Source: Burkholderia sp. Bp8963
Lineage (GTDB): Bacteria > Pseudomonadota > Gammaproteobacteria > Burkholderiales > Burkholderiaceae
Reading direction: 5' to 3'
DNA length: 64,000 nt
Assembly: GCF_003854275.1 (NCBI RefSeq)
Contig: NZ_QTQP01000022.1
Location: 58,437-122,436 of the forward strand
Shown here: piece by piece, positions 46,232-55,001 of the stretch
Layout of the letters: each line of letters starts with the position of its first letter
Numbering within the stretch: position 1 is the first letter of the stretch
Translations under genes and position numbers: made by a program
Notes under the pieces: generated by a model
What the model was told of the DNA's origin: nothing
The model's input: the letters and a program-made list of their open reading frames with translations, nothing else
Databases searched by the model: none

Positions 46232-46805
46232 CGAGCTCAACCTCTCATATCGAATGTGACAGGATACCGGCGCAATGCTGCTTCCCGCAGCCGCGCGCCG
46301 GACTCAATCGTCGATCGTCGATCGTCGATAGCGCGGCCGCGTCGCCGCTTGCCGGCCAGTCTTTGTACCATCGGCGGCACGCCGTGAAATGGCGCTCGAC
46401 GGATACCGACTATTGCAGCGCATGCTGGCCTTGCAGTGCAGCAGTGCCGACGACGCGCGCGCTGCGGGTCGGGTCGGGTCTGGTCGGGCACACCGGCTAT
46501 CCGGCACGCGTCACCGGTGCGTGACATTCACTTCACGCTCACCAAACCGGCCCTGAAACACCGTCAAATCAGGCATGAATCACACATCTTTCGCAAACGT
46601 TTGTCATCGGAAGTGGGGTCTCATCCGTTCCTGTTTGGTAACGATCTGTAAGAAGACGCCGCATTGCGCACTCATCGTTTGTTGTTAAGCTCGACCGAGT
46701 CGTATTTACCGACACGTACGGGCTTTACAGTTGGGCGTTGCAAAGTCGGCAAGCGTGCGTTGTCGACAGATCGACTGCATTTCACCGACCAACGATACCA
46801 ACACA
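46232..46805. other. 574-nt divergent intergenic region (FAH / IclR)
   Basis: No gene is supported. It contains a short TCGATCG-type tandem (about 46308-46330) and a perfect 10-bp palindrome CAAACGTTTG at 46594-46603 in the more AT-rich half nearer the IclR gene, which may be an operator. No consensus promoter could be assigned. Confidence 0.45.
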
Positions 46806-47627
46806 ATGCACACGACACATGCCCGGTTCTCCGGCAACGACGCCCAGGGAGACCAAGCCGGAATCGACCGCTACCGCGCGCCCGCGCTCGACAAGGGGCT
46901 CGACATTCTCGAGCTGCTGGCGGAACAGAAAGAAGGCCTCACCCGCACCGAAATCACGAAGGAACTCGGCCGCAATGCGAGCGAAATCTACCGGATGCTC
47001 GAACGGCTGGTTGCGCGCCGCTACGTGATGCGCTCGACGGGCGGCGACCGCTATACGCTCAGTCTCAAGCTGTTCGCACTCGCACACCGCCATCCACCGA
47101 TGAACCGGCTCGTCGGCGAGGCGTTGCCGCAAATGCAGCGTTTCGCCGATGCGGCCGAGCAATCGTGCCACCTGACCGTCTACGATCGCGGCAATCTGCT
47201 CGTGATCGCGCAGGTCGACGGGCCCGGCCCGTGGGGCGTGTCGGTCCGGCTCGGCTCGCGCGTCGGGCTCGTCGATACCGCGTCGGGACGCGTGATGCTC
47301 TCGTTCCAGCCGTCTGACCAGCGCGCACACATGCTGTCCGAACATCGCAAGGTCAAGGGCGAAGCCCCGCTGAACGAACAGGAACTCGCGCACGCGTGCC
47401 AGTCGATCCGCCAGACCGGGTTCCTGCGCCAGGACAGCCGCCAGGCCTATGGCGTGACCGATCTCAGCGCACCGATTCTCGGCCCGTCCGGCCATGCGAT
47501 CGCAGTCCTGACTTGCCCGTTCATGCGCCGCATCGATGCGCATGCGGCGCCGTCCGCCGATGCGGTGGTCGAGCACCTGCAACACACGGCCGACACGCTG
47601 TCGATGTGCCGCGTCGACGCGGACTGA
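46806..47627 (+). CDS. IclR-family transcriptional regulator
   Basis: 273 residues. Winged HTH at about 25-85 (ALDKGLDILELLAEQKEGLTRTEITKELGRNASEIYRMLERLVARRYVMRS), then the IclR effector domain (CHLTVYDRGNLLVIAQVDGP...RLGSRVGLVDTASGRVMLSF, YGVTDLSAPILGPSGHAIAVLTCPF). Regulates catabolic genes in response to small organic acids; the divergent FAH gene is the natural candidate. Start chosen at ATG 46806; no strong ribosome site. Confidence 0.9.
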   Translation: MHTTHARFSGNDAQGDQAGIDRYRAPALDKGLDILELLAEQKEGLTRTEITKELGRNASEIYRMLERLVARRYVMRSTGGDRYTLSLKLFALAHRHPPMNRLVGEALPQMQRFADAAEQSCHLTVYDRGNLLVIAQVDGPGPWGVSVRLGSRVGLVDTASGRVMLSFQPSDQRAHMLSEHRKVKGEAPLNEQELAHACQSIRQTGFLRQDSRQAYGVTDLSAPILGPSGHAIAVLTCPFMRRIDAHAAPSADAVVEHLQHTADTLSMCRVDAD

Positions 47628-47671
47628 CACGCGCGGCGCTACGCTAAAATAGCGGCCCTTTCAAACACTGC

Positions 47672-47694
47672 GACGGCCGGGCCGGCCGGCCGTC
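47672..47694 (+). promoter_or_regulatory. 9-bp hairpin ending 7 nt before a start codon
   Basis: GACGGCCGG (47672-47680), 5-nt loop, CCGGCCGTC (47686-47694). It occupies the place where a Shine-Dalgarno should be for ATG 47702 (or 47711). TAAAAT at 47645-47650 may be the -10. The arrangement could restrict translation. Confidence 0.5.
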
Positions 47695-47701
47695 GTACCC
47701 G

Positions 47702-48253
47702 ATGGATGTCATGGCCAAACTTCTGAGCGATCTCGAATTCCAGCGTTTCTCCGAACTTCAGCAGAAGCAGGCAAGCTTCACGATCACGCCCGAAGAGGCG
47801 GACGAACTGCGCGACATCGTCGCGCGCGCGCAAAAGAAGCGCGACGACCGCGCTGCCGCGATGCAGGCGATCGAAAACTACATCGAGCAATTCGGCATCA
47901 CGCCCGACGAGCTCTTCTCGCCCGACCAGATCGGCGACGCGGCCCGCACGTACGGCCTGATCACCGCGACGAAGAAGGAACGCACGCTCCCGCCGACGAT
48001 CACCTTCAACGGCAAGCCGCATCAATGGACCAAGACGCTTCCGGACGACGTCCGCGGCGCGTTGTTCGACGCGTTCACGTCCGGCGAATCCGTCAAGCGC
48101 TTCATCGCGATGCCGAAGGATGCGGCCCGCTGCGCGCTGACGATCGCCCGCCTCGAGCGCGAAACGGGTGGCGTCTACGCGGACGCGCACCTGGCCGAAC
48201 TCTCGATCTCGCGCGAACTGGTGAACGACGCAGCGGCCAAACTGGCCACCTGA
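47702..48253 (+). CDS. Unrecognised 183-aa protein, N-terminal region H-NS-oligomerisation-like
   Basis: 183 residues, strong codon bias like its neighbours. Residues 8-75 form a helix-rich segment (LLSDLEFQRFSELQQKQASFTITPEEADELRDIVARAQKKRDDRAAAMQAI) ending ENYIEQFGITPDELFSP, very similar in style to the IEEFDITPEELGF linker of the H-NS protein at 51883. The C-terminal half (about 100-183) lacks the H-NS WSGRGR DNA-binding motif and matches nothing I know (PTITFNGKPHQWTKTLPDDV...RCALTIARLERETGG). Immediately followed by the 23-bp repeat array. ATG 47711 is an alternative start. Function unknown. Confidence 0.7.
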   Translation: MDVMAKLLSDLEFQRFSELQQKQASFTITPEEADELRDIVARAQKKRDDRAAAMQAIENYIEQFGITPDELFSPDQIGDAARTYGLITATKKERTLPPTITFNGKPHQWTKTLPDDVRGALFDAFTSGESVKRFIAMPKDAARCALTIARLERETGGVYADAHLAELSISRELVNDAAAKLAT

Positions 48254-48333
48254 CGGCATCGTCTCGCCTGGCCGGCCTGCGTGCGGCGCGCGCAGGCCGG
48301 CGTCGTACCCATCGGGAGCCGCGCGAACACGGG

Positions 48334-48809
48334 TTCCCGAAAACCCTCACCTCAACGTCCGTATCGGCTCATCGGCGTGCCCCGCAAACGCTCACCTCGG
48401 GCCCCCGGACATGCTCACCGGTGCCTCCCGCAGAGACTTACCGGTGGTTCTCGCAAAGTCTCACTGGTGCTTCCCGTAAAGGCTCACTGGCGCTTCCCGT
48501 AAAGGCTCACCAGCCCCCCTTCAAAGACTCACCGGCGCTTCCCGCAAAAGCTCACCAGCACTCCCCGCAAAGGCTCACCAAAGCCTCCCGCAAAGGCTCA
48601 CCAGCACGCCCCGCAAAGGCTCACCGGCGCTTCCCGCAAAAGCTCACCAGCACTCCCCGCAAAGGCTCACCAAAGCCTCCCGAAAAGACTCACTGAGGTC
48701 TCCCGAAGACTCTCACCCACTACTCCCGGGAACACTCACCACGAGCTCCCGGAACAGCTCACCCCTGCATTCCCGGAAAGTCTCACTTTCGTGCCCCGAA
48801 AAAGCTCAC
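48334..48809 (+). repeat. Array of 21 degenerate 23-bp direct repeats
   Basis: The core YYCCCGNAAANNCTCAC recurs 21 times; the CTCAC starts are at 48346, 48368, 48391, 48414, 48437, 48460, 48483, 48506, 48528, 48551, 48574, 48597, 48620, 48643, 48666, 48689, 48712, 48735, 48758, 48782 and 48805, so the period is 23 bp (range 22-24). A 6-bp spacer varies. A 60-bp block at 48531-48590 recurs identically at 48623-48682 (four units away). It fills most of the 603-nt gap between the 183-aa gene and the convergent acetyltransferase gene. No ribosome site or sensible product supports coding. Confidence 0.93.
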
Positions 48810-48856
48810 CTTCGACGCGACTGCGGCATCGCGGCATGTTCGTTCGCGTCCGCGCA

Positions 48857-51220
48857 TCAGGTCTGCTGCAACTTCATCCGGAAGCCGACGACACTGGGTT
48901 CCTCCGTCGACGTGATCGCGAAGCCGCATGCTTTTGCCAGCGAAATCATCGCGGTATTCTCGCGCAGCGCTTCGCCGACCATCCAACTGGTGCCGCGTGA
49001 CCGCGCGTATTCGATGATGCGCGCCATCAGCAGGTGCCCGAGCCCCTTGCCCTTCTGATCGGGCCGGACGGCGATCGCGAACTCGGTCGTCTCGTTGTCG
49101 GGATCGGTGACCGCGCGTACCGCCGCGAGCGTCTGCGCGTTGCCGGTTCCGTCGCCCACCGACGCGATGAACGCCATCTCGCGGTCGTAGTCGATCTGCG
49201 TCATGCGCGCCAGTTGCGAATGATCGAAGCCGCGTACCGCGCCGAAGAAACGCATCCGCAAATCCTCCGGCGTCATCGCCCCGAGCAATGCATTATGGGC
49301 CGCTTCGTCCTCCGGACGGATCGGCCTGAGCGTCATCGTCTCGCCGTGCCATGCGAGCGTTTGCTCGAGATGGCGTGGATAAGGCATGATCGCCAGCCGG
49401 CCGCGCCCGGCCGCCAGCGTGATCCGCGGCGCGAGCACCCGCACCCGGTCGGCCAGGATGCGCAAGGTGACCGACATCGCGACCACCTCACGCACGTCGC
49501 ACACCACCTGCGACAGCGCCGTGAACGCATCGAGCGCGGGCTCGACCGCTGCGCGGCGCGCGTACGGCGAGCGCGCCATCACCGCACGCGCAAGCACGGA
49601 GTTCAGCGGCGGAAGCCCGTAGATGACGAACGGCGCCGATACGCCGTCTGCTGGCGGCACGGCATAACGGAATACCGGACCGAAGTTCGGGTCGTCGTGC
49701 ATGTCGACAGTCACGTCGACGATCGCCGTCTCGGCCGGTTCGCCGGCACCTCTTTCCCCTTCAAGACCGAAATGGGCCAACCACTGCGTGGCGGGCAAGC
49801 CGGTCAGTTCATGCTGCCCCTCGTCCAGCAACCGCCGCGCCTGTGCCTGAGCGGACGCGACGCAGGCCGCCGGCTGCTGTGGCGTGCCTTCGGGCGTCTG
49901 CATCAGCAGCTCGCGGCCGAGGTTGTAGTCGACGAGACGCGCGTACGCGCGCGCGAGCCGCTGCGGTGTCGTGTGCACCGGAATGCCGTTCGCATGCAGC
50001 GCGTCGCGTGTGGCCGCATCGACCGCACCGAAAAAGCACGCGAGGATGCCGCGATGGGCGTGCTGGCGCGACTCGATCAGCGCACGCGCCACCTCGTCGG
50101 CGGGTGCACTGTGCGACGTCGAATGCACGACGAACAGCGTGCCGGTTTGAGGAAACGGCGCGAGCGCCCGGATCACCGCACCGAAGTGTTCGGGACGCGC
50201 GTCGTCGCCGAGCGTCAGCGGATTGCCCGGTGCATCGAGATGTGGCAGCGCGTTCGAAACCGCAGCCGTTGCCGCCGGCGACCAGTCGGCCAGCACGTCG
50301 CGCACCTCCGCTACCGCGTCGACCGCAAGTTTCGCGACACCCGCGTCGCTCGTCACGAGCGTCGCGGCACCGCGCGCCGTCACGCGTCCGACGCCAAGCG
50401 TCTCGATCTCGTCGAGCAGATCGTCGAGCGCGTCGACACGCACCATCCCCGCACGCTGGAACGCGGCCGTATACAACGCATCGCCCGGATCCGCGCGGCC
50501 GGTGCGCAGCGCGAGCACCGGCTTGTTGCGCGCGGCCGCGCGCGCCGCCGACATGAACTTGCGTGCGGCGCTCACGGTATCGAGTTCGAGCAGGATCGCG
50601 CGGGTGCCGGGATCGCTCGCGAGGTAATCGAGCACGTCGCCGGCATCGACGTCGGCTTCGTCACCGAGCGCGACCACATGCGAGAAGCCGAGCCCGCGAG
50701 CGTGCGCCCAGCCGAGCGCGGCATTCGTCAGCGCATTCGACTGCGATACCCATGCGACGCCGCCCGAGCCGACCGTATAGGCCGGCGCACCGAAATGCGC
50801 GTGGCGCGCCGGCGACAGCACGCCGAGGCTGCCCGGCCCGACGATACGGAGGACGAACGGCTTCGCGGCTTTCAGCGTGCGCTCGAGCGCCATGCGATCC
50901 GTGGCCGTGCGCGCTCCGCCGACGATCACCGCAACGCGCGCGCCGAGGCTGCCGAGCTTGTGCACGATGCCGGGCCACGTCGCGGGCGGCGTGCAGATCA
51001 CCGCGACCGACGGCGGCGCGGGCAACCGGTCGACGTCCGGCACGACCTTGTGCCCGTCGAGCGAGTCGTACTTCGGATTGACGGGCCACACGGGGCCCTG
51101 GAACGCGCCATCGAGCACGCGCGACCACACCATCGCGCCAATGCTGCCTGCGCGCGGCGACGCGCCAACGACTGCGACGGACTTCGGCTGAAACAGTGCA
51201 TCGAGATGGCGAACGGTCAC
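48857..51220 (-). CDS. Pat-like protein: NDP-forming acyl-CoA synthetase region fused to GNAT acetyltransferase
   Basis: 787 residues from GTG 51220 (GGAG 7 nt upstream; the longer in-frame extension lacks a site). CoA-binding domain (about 4-130, LFQPKSVAVVGASPRAGSIG), succinyl-CoA-ligase-like domains (about 140-460), a shortened ATP-grasp-like remnant (about 470-610, MHDDPNFGPVFRYAVPP, LPPLNSVLARAVM) and a C-terminal GNAT domain (about 625-787, RPIRPEDEAAHNALLGAMTPEDLRMRFF, AIAVRPDQKGKGLGHLLMARIIEYARSRG). Related proteins acetylate acetyl-CoA synthetase and other enzymes on lysine. The N-terminal half of the ATP-grasp seems missing, so the synthetase part is probably regulatory, not catalytic. 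Confidence 0.87.
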   Translation of the reverse strand: MTVRHLDALFQPKSVAVVGASPRAGSIGAMVWSRVLDGAFQGPVWPVNPKYDSLDGHKVVPDVDRLPAPPSVAVICTPPATWPGIVHKLGSLGARVAVIVGGARTATDRMALERTLKAAKPFVLRIVGPGSLGVLSPARHAHFGAPAYTVGSGGVAWVSQSNALTNAALGWAHARGLGFSHVVALGDEADVDAGDVLDYLASDPGTRAILLELDTVSAARKFMSAARAAARNKPVLALRTGRADPGDALYTAAFQRAGMVRVDALDDLLDEIETLGVGRVTARGAATLVTSDAGVAKLAVDAVAEVRDVLADWSPAATAAVSNALPHLDAPGNPLTLGDDARPEHFGAVIRALAPFPQTGTLFVVHSTSHSAPADEVARALIESRQHAHRGILACFFGAVDAATRDALHANGIPVHTTPQRLARAYARLVDYNLGRELLMQTPEGTPQQPAACVASAQAQARRLLDEGQHELTGLPATQWLAHFGLEGERGAGEPAETAIVDVTVDMHDDPNFGPVFRYAVPPADGVSAPFVIYGLPPLNSVLARAVMARSPYARRAAVEPALDAFTALSQVVCDVREVVAMSVTLRILADRVRVLAPRITLAAGRGRLAIMPYPRHLEQTLAWHGETMTLRPIRPEDEAAHNALLGAMTPEDLRMRFFGAVRGFDHSQLARMTQIDYDREMAFIASVGDGTGNAQTLAAVRAVTDPDNETTEFAIAVRPDQKGKGLGHLLMARIIEYARSRGTSWMVGEALRENTAMISLAKACGFAITSTEEPSVVGFRMKLQQT

Positions 51221-51440
51221 ATCGGCTCCATACGGTAACGAAACGTGGCGAAATTCGAACCGGGCCCGGCAAGCAGCGCGCCGGGCGACGCGAATTCCAA
51301 GCATAGGCGAAGCGCCTGCGGCTGCCTATATGCCGAACGGATAGCTACCCGACACGAATCAAACGCCGCAACATGCAATCGCTCGCAGCGCGCCGCATCG
51401 TGCCGGCACCGACGCATGAATCCGATCGTCCCGATCTCAG

Positions 51441-51476
51441 TCACGGTCTCGGTCACGGTCTCGGTCACGGTCCCGA
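51441..51476. repeat. 12-bp tandem repeat (TCACGGTCTCGG, 3 copies)
   Basis: Copies at 51441-51452 and 51453-51464 are perfect; the third (51465-51476) has changed bases. Noncoding. Confidence 0.8.
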
Positions 51477-51542
51477 CGGTGACGACAACGAGGTGACGAC
51501 AACAACAACGGCGCTCGCAACGATCCGGTGCGACCGGCAAAG

Positions 51543-51881
51543 GTGAGGATTTACAGGAGCAAAGGTGAGAACGTTCGGGAATTGCGCGCGGGAGTGCGCG
51601 AAAAGGCAAAGAGTGATGAAGGCATCCAATTCGCACGCACCCTTCGAATCGCGGAAGGGCATGCACATCACGCGCGCAATTGCGCCGCTGTTTACCGGAA
51701 ATCGACGGGATACGCCGATAAATCGCGGCGATTGGGCGGAGTGGCCTGTGCCGGTCACGCGATGTCGCACGGCGGTTCGACGGCACGATACGATCCACCG
51801 TCGCGCCAAAACAAAACGGTGCGACGGCCGCATGGCCGTTCGCACCGTCAGTCAGCGCACGAAAGGTGAGATTTTTCGGGA
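51543..51881 (-). repeat. Three scattered copies of the TCCCGNAAANNCTCAC unit downstream of hns
   Basis: On the minus strand: TCCCGAAAAATCTCAC (51881-51866, ending right at the hns stop), TCCCGAACGTTCTCAC (51580-51565) and TCCTGTAAATCCTCAC (51558-51543). The last two are 22 bp apart. They match the core of the 21-copy array at 48334-48809 and have the same orientation relative to the gene they follow. Confidence 0.75.
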
Positions 51882-51882
51882 A

Positions 51883-52173
51883 TCAGTCCTTGATCAGGAA
51901 ACGCGCCCGGTTCTTGCCGAGCCATGCCGGCGCACGGCCGCGGCCGCTCCAGGTGTCGCCGGTCTTCGGATTGTGATACTTCGCCGGCAGCGGACGTTTG
52001 GTCTTGACTGCGACACCCACCGGACGGAAACCGAGCTCCTCCGGCGTGATGTCGAATTCCTCGATCTTCGCGCGGATCAATGCGATCGCGTCGGCAATCG
52101 CCTTTTCGCGTTCCTTATCGATCTTCTGCTGGAGTTTTTCGAGTTGCGCTGTCAGCTGCCTGTAGGTCGCCAT
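51883..52173 (-). CDS. hns: H-NS family nucleoid-associated protein (short beta-proteobacterial type)
   Basis: 96 residues. N-terminal coiled coil (YRQLTAQLEKLQQKIDKEREKAIADAIALIRAKIEEFDITPEEL) for oligomerisation and C-terminal DNA-binding motif KYHNPKTGDTWSGRGRAPAWL, the classic H-NS signature of Burkholderia/Bordetella proteins. Binds AT-rich DNA in the minor groove and silences genes. Preceded by an AT-rich leader (52174-52230), in line with autoregulation. Confidence 0.95.
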   Translation of the reverse strand: MATYRQLTAQLEKLQQKIDKEREKAIADAIALIRAKIEEFDITPEELGFRPVGVAVKTKRPLPAKYHNPKTGDTWSGRGRAPAWLGKNRARFLIKD

Positions 52174-52275
52174 ATGATTGGGATTCCCAGAATGTTATCT
52201 ATAAAAATAGGTGACACGAAGCAAATAGAAAAGTGCCCGTTCCGATTCGGGGTTTTCTCGGCTGCGATTACGGGA

Positions 52276-52563
52276 TCAATACGGACTTTTCTTCTTGCAT
52301 GCGAAGAGCAGACTCCGCACGCCACCATCATCCGACTGCTTGAGCACGTCGAATTCACCATTGCAGGTGGCACGCGCGTTGTCGGTGCAATTGCTCCACC
52401 CACTCCCGCTCGTGCATTGCACGAGCGTGGTCGGGCGCCCATCCGACGTGAACAGCGGGGCACTGCCGCCGCACCCTCCGAGCGCCGCCAACAGAGCAAT
52501 CGCCCCGGCCGGCCTCCACCACGATCCAGGCCGCCGACAGACCGACGCAAGCATGTGTTTCAT
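52276..52563 (-). CDS. Small putative lipoprotein (95 aa)
   Basis: 95 residues: signal with basic start and GAIALLAALGGCGG (lipobox Cys31), then a cysteine-containing mature part (VQCTSGSGWSNCTDNARATCNGEF...LLFACKKK) with four further cysteines suited to disulphides. Family not recognised. Surface or periplasmic location predicted. Confidence 0.65.
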   Translation of the reverse strand: MKHMLASVCRRPGSWWRPAGAIALLAALGGCGGSAPLFTSDGRPTTLVQCTSGSGWSNCTDNARATCNGEFDVLKQSDDGGVRSLLFACKKKSPY

Positions 52564-52624
52564 TGTTCTTTCCGTCAACCCTTTTTTGAATGCCGCGAGT
52601 ATGCCATGCGCCCAAGCATTCGCG

Positions 52625-53152
52625 TCAATCCGGCACGCGGTCCGGCCGCGCGCGGGTCTTGTACGGCAGGCTCCGGCGCGGATCGTCGGTGATGCGAACG
52701 AACACCTGCTCGACGTCGGGCAGTGCCTCCAGTGCGCGCGCCAATGCCGCGCGATCGAACGACGCGTTCGCGCATCCTTCGACATAGATGAAACGCCGCT
52801 GCACCGTGATCCAGAGACTCGTGCCTTCCAGTCGCGCGCTGCCGGTGAAATGCGCTTTCGCCGCATCGGCAATCGGTGCGTCGTACAGGTACGAGTTAGG
52901 CTTCGTGCAACGGTGGGCCAGCCAGCACGTCGTGCCACGCTCGACGCGATAGTGCGCGTCGTCCTCCATTTCGGCCTTCGTCATCCACGGCCCGAGCGGC
53001 AGCGGGCATCCGGCGAAATCCTGCGACAACGCAACGAACGGATCGTTGTACCAATTGCGCCGCGCCTGCGGTTCGCCGGCCGCATCGGTTTGCGCGAGCG
53101 CGGGAGCCGCGAGCATCGCGGCCAGCCACCACGCGATCCAGGTTCGCTTCAT
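52625..53152 (-). CDS. Exported BON-like domain protein
   Basis: 175 residues. Signal peptide MKRTWIAWWLAAMLAAPALAQ; GGAGGCGACG before ATG 53152. The mature part ends in an alpha/beta module (DAPIADAAKAHFTGSARLEGTSLWITVQRRFIYVEGCANASFDRAALARALEALPDVEQVFVRIT) that reads like a BON domain, which binds envelope surfaces or lipids. Two cysteine pairs are possible. Function unknown; codirectional with the downstream lipoprotein. Confidence 0.7.
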   Translation of the reverse strand: MKRTWIAWWLAAMLAAPALAQTDAAGEPQARRNWYNDPFVALSQDFAGCPLPLGPWMTKAEMEDDAHYRVERGTTCWLAHRCTKPNSYLYDAPIADAAKAHFTGSARLEGTSLWITVQRRFIYVEGCANASFDRAALARALEALPDVEQVFVRITDDPRRSLPYKTRARPDRVPD

Positions 53153-53192
53153 CGTCGCCTCCTTGCGTTCGGCAGCGCCGGCGCACACGACG

Positions 53193-54680
<1,488 letters not shown>

Positions 54681-54712
54681 CGTGTCGTCGTCTCCATGTA
54701 TCGTTATCGGCT

Positions 54713-54829
54713 GTCTCCAGAACGAGACGAATTATCTCATTCTGGAGACAACCCGCAATACCTTGATCTGGCGCGACCGGCGCGCATTTCTGGCCTGGCC
54801 GAACGGACAATCCGTCTCCCTCTGGAGAC
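54713..54829. promoter_or_regulatory. Three GTCTCC-N4-GGAGAC operators
   Basis: Sites: 54713-54728 (GTCTCCAGAACGAGAC), 54734-54749 (ATCTCATTCTGGAGAC) and 54814-54829 (GTCTCCCTCTGGAGAC, perfect). The first two are 21 bp apart, two helical turns, and together form a larger inverted repeat. They lie between the divergent regulator and permease genes, upstream of the sigma-54 promoter, as expected for enhancer sites. Confidence 0.82.
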
Positions 54830-54914
54830 GTTTTCTGTAGAATCGACTGACGATTGACCGGCGCGGGCCCGCCGGCTTCCGGCGGACGCACGTCCGGCGG
54901 TGCAATCCGGCCGA

Positions 54915-54930
54915 TGGCACGAAACCTGCA
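54915..54930 (+). promoter_or_regulatory. Sigma-54 promoter of the GntP-family permease gene
   Basis: TGGCACGAAACCTGCA matches TGGCACG-N4-TTGCW except for one base. It is 71 nt before the permease ATG and about 85-200 bp downstream of the three operators. Confidence 0.88.
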
Positions 54931-55001
54931 CGAACCTGAGCCGGTCCGCGGCGTGGCTCGCCGCACGACCGAACAACAACCAAAGCCATTAGGAGACTCC
55001 C

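Larger units (their letters stand above)
51221..51882. other. 662-nt intergenic region with repeats
   Basis: No gene supported. Contains a 12-bp tandem repeat at 51441-51476, a G/A-rich stretch, two array-type repeat units at 51543-51580 and one at 51865-51881. Compositionally less GC-rich than flanking genes. Confidence 0.6.

Noticed and set aside
48025..48696. Protein-coding frame running through the 23-bp array
   Set aside because: It overlaps the 183-aa gene in another frame, lacks its own ribosome site, and indels of 22-24 bp in the array would not keep any frame.
48334..48809. CRISPR array
   Set aside because: The step is only 23 bp, the conserved part is 17 bp and degenerate, spacers are 6 bp, and no cas gene is present.
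48334..48809. Replication-origin iterons or parS cluster
   Set aside because: No rep or parAB genes, no DnaA boxes noticed, and the core does not match the known Burkholderia parS sequences.
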